Shown: one piece after another, positions 38,779 to 47,404 of the stretch
Layout: every line of letters begins with the position of its first letter
Position numbering within the stretch: the stretch's first letter is position 1
DNA from: Candidatus Obscuribacterales bacterium
GTDB lineage: Bacteria; Cyanobacteriota; Vampirovibrionia; Obscuribacterales; Obscuribacteraceae
Assembly (NCBI GenBank): GCA_020050685.1
Contig: JAGVKG010000060.1
Span: 62,001 to 126,000 of the forward strand
DNA: 64,000 bases
Direction: 5' to 3'
Notes under the pieces: generated by a model
Told to the model about the DNA's origin: nothing
Seen by the model: the letters and a program-made list of their open reading frames with translations, nothing else
Databases searched by the model: none
Program-made: the position numbers and the translations under genes

Positions 38779-39024
38779 CTATGAAGTCTTGCGTCTAAAT
38801 GCCTTTGGTTTGGCAGGCATGTCGGCGTTGTTCACGATTGAGCGCAAGGAAGCTAGAGCCGTCAGGCTTGGCCAAATTACTTCCTTCATTTCCTCAAGTT
38901 CATAGATACCAATTTCCCGACGCTCATACCGCCCGCAAACATCTTCCCACAGCTCAAACAATTTCTTGGGGTCGCAAGTTTCTCTAGCTTTTCGCAAGTA
39001 TTCAACTAGATCGAAGGCTTCCAC
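38779..39024 (-). CDS. Small hypothetical protein
   Basis: 81 residues starting with GTG (39022-39024), preceded by TGAGGA at a workable distance. Charged and probably helical (EAFDLVEYLRKARET, LFELWEDVCGRYERRE), with a basic C-terminal tail (KPKAFRRKTS). No family recognised, no signal peptide. The composition looks like a real soluble protein, but support is only the ribosome site and the amino-acid make-up. Confidence 0.5.
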   Translation of the reverse strand: MEAFDLVEYLRKARETCDPKKLFELWEDVCGRYERREIGIYELEEMKEVIWPSLTALASLRSIVNNADMPAKPKAFRRKTS

Positions 39025-39349
39025 GGTTTGGTCCTCATAGTACCAACATGTAAAGGATGTTGCTTTTGGAGAAGAAAGTCAACGACCATAAATATATCGA
39101 AAAGATATCCAAGAAATACGCAATTTAGCCCATAGACACATATGCTTAATATCCGTACGATATCCATTAGCCCAAGCTCTCGCACGTACAATATTTTAGA
39201 CGGCTGATAACGTGACCCTTTTACCTTATCGGACGTCGGATAAACACGTGCGGCAGAATGCTCTCAAGCAAGCCCAGGATTTAATCTTGGACATTATGGG
39301 TACAAAATTAAGGGTTTTACTGACATTAAATGCATCATGAGGCAAGAAC
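39025..39349. other. 325-bp divergent intergenic region
   Basis: No credible gene in either strand. It should carry promoters for the small gene on the left and the cysteine protease on the right. AT-rich segments near 39060-39130 and 39280-39330 are suitable places, but I cannot name a convincing -35/-10 pair. Confidence 0.5.
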
Positions 39350-41839
39350 ATGGCCGGGTTTTCGAGCAAAGAACATCGAGAACAATTCGATAAAATTCCG
39401 GAAGGGGGCGGCACTCCAGGCGCCACCTCGGACCATGCCGGCTCAATCCAGGCCCAACGAGCCACATTAAAAGACGCCGACAAGCATGCTTCCAACCGAG
39501 AAGCCCAGACCACAGAGCAACTCGAAAAGTCTGGTCAGTTACCTGAATCAAAGAATCTTTTGGCGCTTTTAAAAAAGGCTGAAGCCAAAAATCTGGCTGT
39601 AATCACCGATGCAAAACCTCAGTCACCTCAAGACGTCCTGGTTAAACTCAAAGACAGCGCCGGTGACGGCAAAACTGGTGGGGCGAAGCCGAGCGATCAG
39701 GGCAAAGACCAAACGGAAAAATACAAAACTGAAGTAGGCGAAGACGGCAGCAAAATCGAGCGGAACAAAGACGGCTCCGTTCATAAGATTGAGTACAAGA
39801 ATGGCAACTCGAAAGAGTTCGCGTATGGACCCGATGGCAAAGTCGCAGAAATAAAATCCAAAGATGGTGAAGTCTGGACAAAAACGCCGGGCACAGAAGA
39901 TTCCTGGACTGTTGATCGCAGTAAGGTCAAAGATCGCGATCCGAAAAAGCCGGATCACTATACTGCGAAAATGAGTGTTGATGTCGATGACGAAGGTTCA
40001 TTAAATTGGACACTGAAAGATGGACCAAATAAGGGAAAGGTTCGCTCGGTCACCACAGATGGCAAATATCACGGAGATGAAGAGGCCGAAGAGAAAGCCA
40101 AAGGCAAACATAAACCGCAAGCTGTGCCAGGCGATACGGAAAAGCCTCATCCAACCGGACAGGACAAGCCGCAACCAGTTGTTGGCGATAAACCTCAACC
40201 AACCGGACAAGACAAACCGCAACCAGTCGTTGGCGATAAACCTCAACCAACCGGCCAAGATAAACCTCAGGCAGTCATAGGTGAAAAACCTATTCCTGGC
40301 AAAGATCAACCAGGAGAAACTAAACCCGAAAAACCTGCAGAGAAAGGCAGCCCTGAAGCTGATCTGAAAACGCAGAAAGATCGCTTTGAACACAAAGTGC
40401 AAGAGCTTCCTAAAGATCAGCAAGAACGAATCAGGAAATACGAAAAAGAATTTGACGCGCGCGCAAAGCAAATGGAAGACAATTACAAAAAGGAAATTGC
40501 GCATAAGCATCCGGAATTGCGCGGTAATCAGGAAGAAATTGCCAAACAAGCTCATGAGCGAGCTGTCAAAGAAATGGCAGGCACATATGAAGCAACCGCT
40601 CGACTTCTGGAGAAAAAATCGACAGTACCAGGTGTAACGGATAAGGTACGTGCCGACGCGGCCGAACAAATCATGCGACACGCGGGAGAACCATCAAAGA
40701 TTGATCAAGGTTGCTACAATACTTGCGCGCTGCAAGGCACCGAGTCCCGCTTATACAACAAGGCGCCAGCAGAAGTTGCCAAAATGATCTCCGATGTCAC
40801 TCTGACCGGCAAATATCACACCAATGGTCATCCTGGTTATGATGTAACAATCAAACCGGAAAGCATTGTTCCTCAGGGGCAATCACGCAACTTCCCACCA
40901 ACACCAGATGGTCAAAGAGATCATGCAAGCCAAATATTTGCCGTTACTTCAGCCAATATCTATTTTGAAAATCCTGCGCATCATTCCAGCATTCGTTACG
41001 AGCAACACAAGCCCGATGATGCAAACGGCACCACCGGCGAAGTACTTTGGGATTATTCTAAAAATCCACCAAAAGGTGAAGAAGTTAAAGGACCAGACGG
41101 ACATTTCGTCCGCGCACCAGAAGATGCCAGCACAATTGATGCACTCGTAGAAATAAACGAACAAATCACTGGCAAGCATGAAACAGGCTGGGCTTTCGAA
41201 GGACCATATGGCGGCTCGCGCGACAGTTATAAAGCCAAGAGCCCTGAGGATTTAGCTGCAAAAATGAAACAAGCCATCGATAACGGCGATGGTCCGCTAG
41301 TTTTGAGAGTACATACAGGCAATCAACCATTCTGGGGTGATTCAGGACATGGCGCGGCTGGTGGCTCGGGCGGTGCAGGCGGCGGTTGGCACATTGTTGC
41401 CATTGATGGTTACACTCCATCGAACCAGCCTGGCGGCCAACCGGATTTCAAACTAAATAATCAATGGGGATCTTTTACAGACCACCCGCATACAAGTGCC
41501 ACCGATTTATTCCGTGCATCCGTGGATGCCGCGGTCACACTACCAACAGATGGCAAGCAGCCACCCGTAATTCAATATCCGGGTTTCAGACCAGTTTTGC
41601 CTGATCTCCCAGTCTTACCACCTTTACCGAAAGATGTCGGATTCAAGGACTTGCAATTACACGTCGATAAACTTGGACAAGAATTACATCAAAATCCGGA
41701 AATTGACGTAGCTCCGCATGCTGTACAGCTTGGGGAAACAATCGGTCGCCTTCCTAAAGACGAACAAGATTCAATTCTCAAACAAATGAAGCGCGTTGGT
41801 ATCATTGATCCGGGATACAACAAGCCCGGTCTCGAGTGA
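39350..41839 (+). CDS. Papain-like cysteine protease with long disordered N-terminal region
   Basis: 829 residues. Residues 1-~100 are polar. About 110-215 contain beta-hairpin repeats of YD/Rhs-like style (IERNKDGSVHKIEYKNG, FAYGPDGKVAEIKSKDG). About 230-340 is a Pro/Lys/Gln linker with a tandem 16-residue repeat (DKPQPVVGDKPQPTGQ). About 345-430 is a charged coiled-coil-like stretch. The C-terminal part has a papain-type active site in order: Q453 and C459 (QGCYNTC, spacing of six as in papain), H681 (GGWHIVAIDGY) and N704 in NQWG, matching the papain NSWG. No signal peptide is visible, so secretion would need another route. The gene at 41909 follows 69 bp on and may encode a partner or inhibitor. 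Substrate unknown. Confidence 0.8.
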   Translation: MAGFSSKEHREQFDKIPEGGGTPGATSDHAGSIQAQRATLKDADKHASNREAQTTEQLEKSGQLPESKNLLALLKKAEAKNLAVITDAKPQSPQDVLVKLKDSAGDGKTGGAKPSDQGKDQTEKYKTEVGEDGSKIERNKDGSVHKIEYKNGNSKEFAYGPDGKVAEIKSKDGEVWTKTPGTEDSWTVDRSKVKDRDPKKPDHYTAKMSVDVDDEGSLNWTLKDGPNKGKVRSVTTDGKYHGDEEAEEKAKGKHKPQAVPGDTEKPHPTGQDKPQPVVGDKPQPTGQDKPQPVVGDKPQPTGQDKPQAVIGEKPIPGKDQPGETKPEKPAEKGSPEADLKTQKDRFEHKVQELPKDQQERIRKYEKEFDARAKQMEDNYKKEIAHKHPELRGNQEEIAKQAHERAVKEMAGTYEATARLLEKKSTVPGVTDKVRADAAEQIMRHAGEPSKIDQGCYNTCALQGTESRLYNKAPAEVAKMISDVTLTGKYHTNGHPGYDVTIKPESIVPQGQSRNFPPTPDGQRDHASQIFAVTSANIYFENPAHHSSIRYEQHKPDDANGTTGEVLWDYSKNPPKGEEVKGPDGHFVRAPEDASTIDALVEINEQITGKHETGWAFEGPYGGSRDSYKAKSPEDLAAKMKQAIDNGDGPLVLRVHTGNQPFWGDSGHGAAGGSGGAGGGWHIVAIDGYTPSNQPGGQPDFKLNNQWGSFTDHPHTSATDLFRASVDAAVTLPTDGKQPPVIQYPGFRPVLPDLPVLPPLPKDVGFKDLQLHVDKLGQELHQNPEIDVAPHAVQLGETIGRLPKDEQDSILKQMKRVGIIDPGYNKPGLE
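40151..40291 (+). repeat. 48-bp tandem coding repeat in the protease linker
   Basis: Units begin CCAACCGG(A/C)CA at 40151, 40199 and 40247. The first two are nearly identical and the third is divergent and incomplete. They encode a 16-residue Pro/Gln/Lys repeat, an extended linker. The 48-bp period keeps frame, so copy-number change would alter linker length without breaking the gene. Confidence 0.85.
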
Positions 41840-41908
41840 TTATTTAAGATGACAGAATGAAATCAAAGTTGCAAGATACACAGAAGTAGAGAGAAAGGAA
41901 CAATAAAA

Positions 41909-42577
41909 ATGGCTGATGCTCCCCAACCAATTGAACCAAACAAGCAAATGGAAGTTCGCCAGACACTAAATAAGTTTAGCGGCGACTTTTGGCGAGGATT
42001 CCACGTTACGAACTCGCCAGACATTAAGCTTGATGGACAGCGAATTGCCAAAGAGATGGGTCCAATTGAGGCAATGACATTGCCCGGGAATTGGACTGGT
42101 GGCACACCGGAATATGGCAGAAATTCTCCTGCGTACATTCGGAGAACCTATCAATTGGCAGATGAGCCGCAAGCAATTTTGAAATACAACGATCGTGGGC
42201 TACGCATTCCTCAGACCGATGGAAACAAGTTTGAAGCACTGCTCTCCGAGTCATTCGACAAGAGCACTCATGCACATCAAATCAATGATCCTGAATCGCT
42301 AAAGACATCACAGTCGCGAGTCTTGAACTTTATGGATCCGGACAACATTGCCCTGGAAAAGGCCTCGGTATTGGAAATAGGCGGTAAACGCGTGCTGATG
42401 ATTCGCGGCGACTATAAAGAACAAGGCAAATCATTTCTCAAAATGTACTTTCCTGCCGATGAGAAAGGCACAGCTGTTCGCGAAGTCGAGTATCAGGCTC
42501 CACCCAGCGTATTTGCCAAACATTTAAAGGCTGTAGAGGAAGCGCTATGGTCGATTAAGTGGAGGACCGAAGAGTAG
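41909..42577 (+). CDS. Hypothetical protein downstream of the cysteine protease
   Basis: 222 residues, with AGAAAGGAA upstream of the ATG. Soluble, no signal peptide or membrane segment. Segments include PGNWTGGTPEYGRNSPAYIRR, VLEIGGKRVLMIRGDY and SFLKMYFPAD, which suggest a mixed alpha/beta domain. No family recognised. Its position 69 bp after the protease gene suggests a cofactor, chaperone or immunity/inhibitor role, which is inference from context only. Its 3' end overlaps the convergent aminopeptidase gene by 23 bp. Confidence 0.7.
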   Translation: MADAPQPIEPNKQMEVRQTLNKFSGDFWRGFHVTNSPDIKLDGQRIAKEMGPIEAMTLPGNWTGGTPEYGRNSPAYIRRTYQLADEPQAILKYNDRGLRIPQTDGNKFEALLSESFDKSTHAHQINDPESLKTSQSRVLNFMDPDNIALEKASVLEIGGKRVLMIRGDYKEQGKSFLKMYFPADEKGTAVREVEYQAPPSVFAKHLKAVEEALWSIKWRTEE

Positions 42578-45563
42578 ACTCAAGATATTCTTGTAATTCT
42601 TGTCCGTTGTCTTGCACAAAACGTACATTTACACGTACGCGCTCCAGCATGCGTTTCACGTCCGATGTGCCAGCCGGCACTGGGTGTGCGGCAAAAAACG
42701 TTCGCAGGTCAGCTTCTTGCTGAGGAAGATTGAACCAAACCATGCGTTCGACAACGTGCGGTAAAGCGAACACTGACCATTTGCTGAGCATGACGTTCCA
42801 GTTTTTCTTGAAGAATTGCCAGGCAAGCAAACGCTCAGGATTACGATCAAATATGTTTACCATAAGTCTTGGTCCATCTTGTTTGTGCACATCATCGGAA
42901 ATTGCCAAGTCGAGAGTCTGCTTGAGCAAATCCGGCGTGCGGAATAATCCCAATGCCATCAAATTGCGTTGTTCGTCTTGAGGATTCTTAGCAGACTGCC
43001 ACAATTGCTTGATGGCGCGATAGTCTTCCGCATCACCATTGTAAGCAACAACATAAGTAATTGCATCGATCAAATCCGAATCGACGGCAGTGTAATCTGC
43101 TTGATACATGCGGAAAAGATCTTTGGCACGGTTAATCGTGTCGTCATCCTGACCAATTGTTCCAAGACATTCAATAACCTGACCACGCAATATCCTCACT
43201 TGCTCTGATTCACCAGAGGCGGCGGTCCAACCTAGGCGCGCCTTAATTGCCGACAAGCGTGATTGCACAAGTTTGGCAAATGCTGGACGGTTAGCTGGCT
43301 CAATAAAATTACTTAGCGCATGAAATTGGCTAAGCAATTGTTGCGTTGGTGCTGGCTCTGTTTCACTTTGATAGAACGAAGTCAGATCCAAATACTGGGC
43401 AACAGGAATTTGGCTTGCCTTCAATTGATACCACTGATCTCGCAACAAATCTCGGCGTTCTTTGCCTTGCAGCTTTGTTTGAATCAAAGGCTCAAGCGCG
43501 CGCAAATCGGCACTTTGATATCCGGTGACAAAATAACCATAACCAGAAGCATTAGCCAAGAATTGTTTGATCTTGCCACCCATTGGGAAAACCAATTCTT
43601 TTGTTTCCAGCAATTTAGTACTGACAGAATTTACATCGCCAGCAAAACCACTTTTACCAGACCAAGTCTTAATCGAAACCGGCACGAACCAGACAACCGG
43701 TTTGCCGGCGGCTTTTGGTTTAAGAGGCGAGTCCAGCAAGAATCTTTCCTGCGTCAGTTTCATTTTCTTGATATTTTTGACTGCATCCTGAAAAAATTCC
43801 ACAGATACTTTCGGATAACCAGGTTCGTTCACCCAATTTTTCATCAGCTGCACAATTGGTCGCCCGGACACAGCTTGAACGGCTTGCCACAAATCAGCAG
43901 TGGTGGCATTGCCGTAAGCATGCAATCTCAAATAGCGATCGACACCAGCCTGGAAAACCCGATCACTAACAAATTGCTCGAGCATGCGCAAAATTGAGGC
44001 GCCCTTTTCGTAAGTGATCTCATCAAACATTTCATTCACGTCGGCAGGCTCGACCACATGGAAATGAATTGGTCGCGTGGAGAGCATCGCGTCAGTCTCC
44101 ATGACTTCGTTATGGTGATCATCTAGATGCACGCCAAACTCATCACAAGCATGCCACTCAGGAAACAAGTTATCAATTGCCTTACAAGACATCCAAGTAG
44201 CAAATGCTTCATTCAACCAAATATCATCCCACCACTTCATGGTGACAAGATCGCCAAACCACAAATGGGCCATCTCATGTGCCACCACGCCGGCAACCCA
44301 TTGTCTATCTCGAGCGGAAGCCTTATCGCTCAGCAAAAGCAATTGCTCCTTAAAGGTAATCGCTCCGACATTTTCCATCGCACCTGCTTCGAAATCCGGA
44401 ATGGCGATTAAATCCAATTTTTGTGCCATATAACGGATGTGGAAATAAGAGTGGTAATAAGTCATCAATCGGCTGGCAACATCTTGTGCAAATTTGCCCA
44501 TCGCACTTTTTCCTCTGACAGACCAAACTCGAATTGGAATGCCGGCGGAAAATATGGCCGGAGTCGCTTCCAATTTGCCTATGACCAAGCAAATTAAATA
44601 CGTGGACATCTTTGGCGTCGGAGCAAAGGTGATTATCTTCTTGTTGCGAGTTGCATCTTCTCTTTCACTCTGCACTTCCGCATTAGAGACAGCTTTCAAG
44701 TCCGAATCAACAATGGCTGTGATTTGATAACTTGCCTTGAAATCCGGCTCATCAAAACAAGGGAACATGCGACGCGCCTCGGTCGGTTCCATTTGCGTTG
44801 CCGCCAAAATTTGCTTGCCACCATTTTCGTCTGTGTAATAGGCTCTGTAAAACCCGCGCAACTTCTCATTGAAACAACCTTTGAATGCCACCGATATCTC
44901 ATAGCGGCCAGCCTCAAGTTTTCGCCCGAAATCAAATGTCGCCTGCTGAAGATGCGGATTGATTGAAACGCGTGCCTGTATGGGCGAGGTCTCCTCGCCC
45001 TCTTCTCCACGAATCGCAACTTTCTCAACTGTCAGATCAAGCGAGTTGACCGTAATTGCACTCACCGGTTTTGAGAGCACAACAGAAATCTTTTCGTGTC
45101 CTTTGAAAGTACCTTCAACAAGATCGGGCTCGACGGTAATTGCATATTTAAAGGGACGAACAAAACGAGGCAAGCGAACACTGCTTGTCACTTTTGCTTG
45201 TGGGACTTTGCCACCACTTCTTGTGAGATTTTGCTTTTCGCTTGCCGATTCCAATCGCAATTCCGACTTAGCTTCTTTGTGCGAATTCTTCTTGTCCCGA
45301 AATCTGGATTTGTCACCAGCAATCGCCTGTGAAGCTCCCTTATCCGATGTATCATCGGACACATTTTTCAGATTGTGAGACTTCCCGCGTGCCTTCGAAT
45401 TCTTCTTTTGTTGTTTGGCCTTAAATGGATGCCCGGACAGCGCCTTATCCTGTTTGCCCTCAATCGTATAGGCAATTGATGTCGTCGCCTGCGCCATGAG
45501 CGTCAAAGCAATTACCAGAGACATACCGATTCTCAAAAGCGATGATGACTTTGTAAACAACAT
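42555..45563 (-). CDS. Exported M1 family zinc aminopeptidase
   Basis: 1,002 residues, about 140 longer than the cytosolic paralogue at 24016-26595. Extra at the N-terminus are a Sec signal peptide (hydrophobic ~10-30, ending near TTSIA) and a Lys/Ser-rich linker to about residue 125. The catalytic core is intact: GAMEN 394-398, HEMAH 429-433 and NEAFA with E452 as third zinc ligand, then YEKGAS. The ERAP1-C-like helical domain follows. The two paralogues share order and length of domains, so one probably arose by duplication and gained export. A GC-rich hairpin repeat is inserted in frame near residues 188-196 (EGEETSPIQ). The 3' end overlaps the convergent gene by 23 bp. Confidence 0.92.
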   Translation of the reverse strand: MLFTKSSSLLRIGMSLVIALTLMAQATTSIAYTIEGKQDKALSGHPFKAKQQKKNSKARGKSHNLKNVSDDTSDKGASQAIAGDKSRFRDKKNSHKEAKSELRLESASEKQNLTRSGGKVPQAKVTSSVRLPRFVRPFKYAITVEPDLVEGTFKGHEKISVVLSKPVSAITVNSLDLTVEKVAIRGEEGEETSPIQARVSINPHLQQATFDFGRKLEAGRYEISVAFKGCFNEKLRGFYRAYYTDENGGKQILAATQMEPTEARRMFPCFDEPDFKASYQITAIVDSDLKAVSNAEVQSEREDATRNKKIITFAPTPKMSTYLICLVIGKLEATPAIFSAGIPIRVWSVRGKSAMGKFAQDVASRLMTYYHSYFHIRYMAQKLDLIAIPDFEAGAMENVGAITFKEQLLLLSDKASARDRQWVAGVVAHEMAHLWFGDLVTMKWWDDIWLNEAFATWMSCKAIDNLFPEWHACDEFGVHLDDHHNEVMETDAMLSTRPIHFHVVEPADVNEMFDEITYEKGASILRMLEQFVSDRVFQAGVDRYLRLHAYGNATTADLWQAVQAVSGRPIVQLMKNWVNEPGYPKVSVEFFQDAVKNIKKMKLTQERFLLDSPLKPKAAGKPVVWFVPVSIKTWSGKSGFAGDVNSVSTKLLETKELVFPMGGKIKQFLANASGYGYFVTGYQSADLRALEPLIQTKLQGKERRDLLRDQWYQLKASQIPVAQYLDLTSFYQSETEPAPTQQLLSQFHALSNFIEPANRPAFAKLVQSRLSAIKARLGWTAASGESEQVRILRGQVIECLGTIGQDDDTINRAKDLFRMYQADYTAVDSDLIDAITYVVAYNGDAEDYRAIKQLWQSAKNPQDEQRNLMALGLFRTPDLLKQTLDLAISDDVHKQDGPRLMVNIFDRNPERLLAWQFFKKNWNVMLSKWSVFALPHVVERMVWFNLPQQEADLRTFFAAHPVPAGTSDVKRMLERVRVNVRFVQDNGQELQEYLESTLRSST
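44977..45003 (-). repeat. REP-like hairpin inserted in the exported aminopeptidase gene
   Basis: GGGCGAGG (44982-44989), loop TCT, CCTCGCCC (44993-45000), with flanks TGTAT and TCT. It matches the copy at 48172-48198 in all but four of 27 positions, and two of those differences are a compensatory A-T to G-C change in the stem. It is translated as EGEETSPIQ in a loop of the N-terminal domain. Confidence 0.75.
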
Positions 45564-45610
45564 ATACAGAATAACCTCATATCAAAATGCAGCGAAGCTG
45601 GAAGCGGCCC

Positions 45611-46156
45611 TCAGATATTCGAGCCGGATAATTGTCTTTTATATATCTCCGAATACTCTACATAGTTTTGCCAGCCGCGGTCGATTTTTTCACGATCGTC
45701 CGGTTTGACTTGTCTAATTACTTTGCCGGGCGTTCCCAGGACAAGCGAATTGGGCGGAATAATTGTGCCCGGTGCCACCGTGCATCCAGCGCCAACAACA
45801 GAACCGGCACCGACAACTGCCCCATCCAAAACAATTGCGCCCATGGCAATTAAGCAATCATCTTCAATGGTACAGCCATGGATAATCGCACCATGACCAC
45901 ATGTCACGCGGTCCCCGACAACAACCGGCAGGTCATCCGTCACATGCAAAATACAACCATCTTGAATATTGCTCTTGACACCAATTGTTATGGAATTTAT
46001 ATCTCCCCGCAAGACACAGGCAAACCAAACTGAGGCTTGTTCCTTCAGCTCGACCGCACCTATCAAAGAGGCAGTCGGCGCAACGAATGCAGTTGGGTGA
46101 ATCTTGGGCTTGACGTCATTAAATGTAATCAGCATAGGCACTAACTTTAGCAGCAT
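45611..46156 (-). CDS. Gamma-class carbonic anhydrase family protein
   Basis: 181 residues (174 if the second Met, 46135, is the start; neither has a strong ribosome site). Left-handed beta-helix hexapeptide repeats (GAVELKEQASVWF, IGVKSNIQDGCIL, GAVVGAGSVVGAGCTVAPG) form the core. Family-conserved residues are present: Arg and Asp in LRGD, Gln in NIQDG, the His in CILHV, and the two His of CGHGAIIHGC, which supply the trimeric metal site. A C-terminal helix follows. Likely reaction is CO2/bicarbonate interconversion, but many members have untested activity. It lies 47 bp upstream of the exported aminopeptidase on the same strand. Confidence 0.92.
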   Translation of the reverse strand: MLLKLVPMLITFNDVKPKIHPTAFVAPTASLIGAVELKEQASVWFACVLRGDINSITIGVKSNIQDGCILHVTDDLPVVVGDRVTCGHGAIIHGCTIEDDCLIAMGAIVLDGAVVGAGSVVGAGCTVAPGTIIPPNSLVLGTPGKVIRQVKPDDREKIDRGWQNYVEYSEIYKRQLSGSNI

Positions 46157-46289
46157 CAGCGCCAGGGGACGAAGGAAAAAATCTTAAGTGGCAGCCCCAA
46201 TGCCATATCTAAAAATATGCCGGCCCCAAAAATATGCCCTACGTGTCGCGTTATAATACATCTGAGTCTTTGATCCCTGTGAAGAGGAA

Positions 46290-47348
46290 ATGCGCGTGAA
46301 TACGAAAACTTCTTTATCCCTAGCCGTTGTGGCAGCATTGCTGTCAGTTAATTCCATTGCATTTGCTGCGGATAACAATGCTGATAGCCACGTTCAAAAG
46401 GGGAATAGCTATCTCGATCGCATGGATTTGAAGAAAGCCGTTGCCGAATTTAGAGAAGCAATTCGCATTGACGCAGACAATGTCAAAGCTCACCAAAGAC
46501 TGGGCGCCGCATTGGCAGCCATGGAAGATTACCAAACGGCAATCTTGGAAGAGCAAACAGCAATTCGCCTCGATCCCAAGTACTTTTTGCCCCACGTGAT
46601 TTTGGGCAAAGTTTATGGCAACCAGAACAAAATTAGCGATTCAATTGCTGAATTCAAGAAAGCCCTTGAGTTGAAGCCGACCAGCTATCGCACACACCTC
46701 GATTTGGGTCTCGTGCTTTCATCAAACGGTCAAACTGATGAGGCAATCCAAATTTATCGCAAAGCCGCAGAGCTCAGCGATAAGGATCCAGTGCCACACG
46801 TGAACCTGGGCGTGCTCTTTGCCCAGAAGGGACAATATCAAGAAGCAATTAAGGAAGAAGAAGCAGCAATTGCTTTGAACAAGAATTTCCCCAAAGCCCA
46901 CTTAAACCTTGGCAACGCCCTGGCTGAATCTGGTGATTTTGATGGTGCGATTCGTGCTTTTGAAGCTGAGTTGAAAATCACGCCAAACGATCCCAATGCT
47001 TTCAGCGGACTTGGTTGGATGCAACAACAAAAGGGAAATATTGCTGGCGCAATTGAAAGCCAAAAAAAGGCAATCAAAATCTTCCCGCAATTTGCACCAG
47101 CCCACCGCCGCTTAGCATCAGCCTTGGCTCAAAAAGGTGAAATTGCTGCTGCTACCAAAGAATACGCAGAAGCAATTAAGTTGAACAATCACGATACCAA
47201 TACCATTGTCGAATACGCTGACTTTTTGGCCGAACACGGACAAGTTAAGGAAGCAGAAGCACAATACAAAAATGCTTTGGGCATAGACAAGAATCTCAAA
47301 CCAGCACTTGCCGGTTTGGAGAAACTATCCAAGCCGCAAGTTAAGTAA
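46290..47348 (+). CDS. Exported TPR-repeat protein
   Basis: 352 residues with a Sec signal peptide ending at AFA-ADNN, then about nine consecutive TPR units of 34 residues (e.g. AVAEFREAIRIDADNVKAHQ, AIAEFKKALELKP-like). The GAGGA at 46284-46288 is too close to the ATG at 46290 but ideally spaced for the GTG at 46296, which may be the true start. The repeats fill almost the whole mature protein, so it is a pure scaffold in the periplasm or outside. A strong hairpin terminator follows. Confidence 0.88.
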   Translation: MRVNTKTSLSLAVVAALLSVNSIAFAADNNADSHVQKGNSYLDRMDLKKAVAEFREAIRIDADNVKAHQRLGAALAAMEDYQTAILEEQTAIRLDPKYFLPHVILGKVYGNQNKISDSIAEFKKALELKPTSYRTHLDLGLVLSSNGQTDEAIQIYRKAAELSDKDPVPHVNLGVLFAQKGQYQEAIKEEEAAIALNKNFPKAHLNLGNALAESGDFDGAIRAFEAELKITPNDPNAFSGLGWMQQQKGNIAGAIESQKKAIKIFPQFAPAHRRLASALAQKGEIAAATKEYAEAIKLNNHDTNTIVEYADFLAEHGQVKEAEAQYKNALGIDKNLKPALAGLEKLSKPQVK

Positions 47349-47368
47349 TTAGCTTCTAAAAAACAACG

Positions 47369-47404
47369 AAGGGATCTTTGACATAGCTCAAAGATCCCTT
47401 TTCT
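47369..47404. terminator. Bidirectional intrinsic terminator
   Basis: AAGGGATCTTTGA (47369-47381) and TCAAAGATCCCTT (47388-47400) form a perfect 13-bp stem with a 6-nt loop between two convergent genes. T-rich sequence (TTTTCT) follows on the plus strand, and a U-rich tract follows on the minus strand from the AAAAAACAACG before it. Confidence 0.9.

Noticed and set aside
42555-42577. Frameshift suspected from overlapping gene ends
   Set aside because: A 23-bp tail-to-tail overlap of two otherwise complete genes is common; both C-termini look natural.
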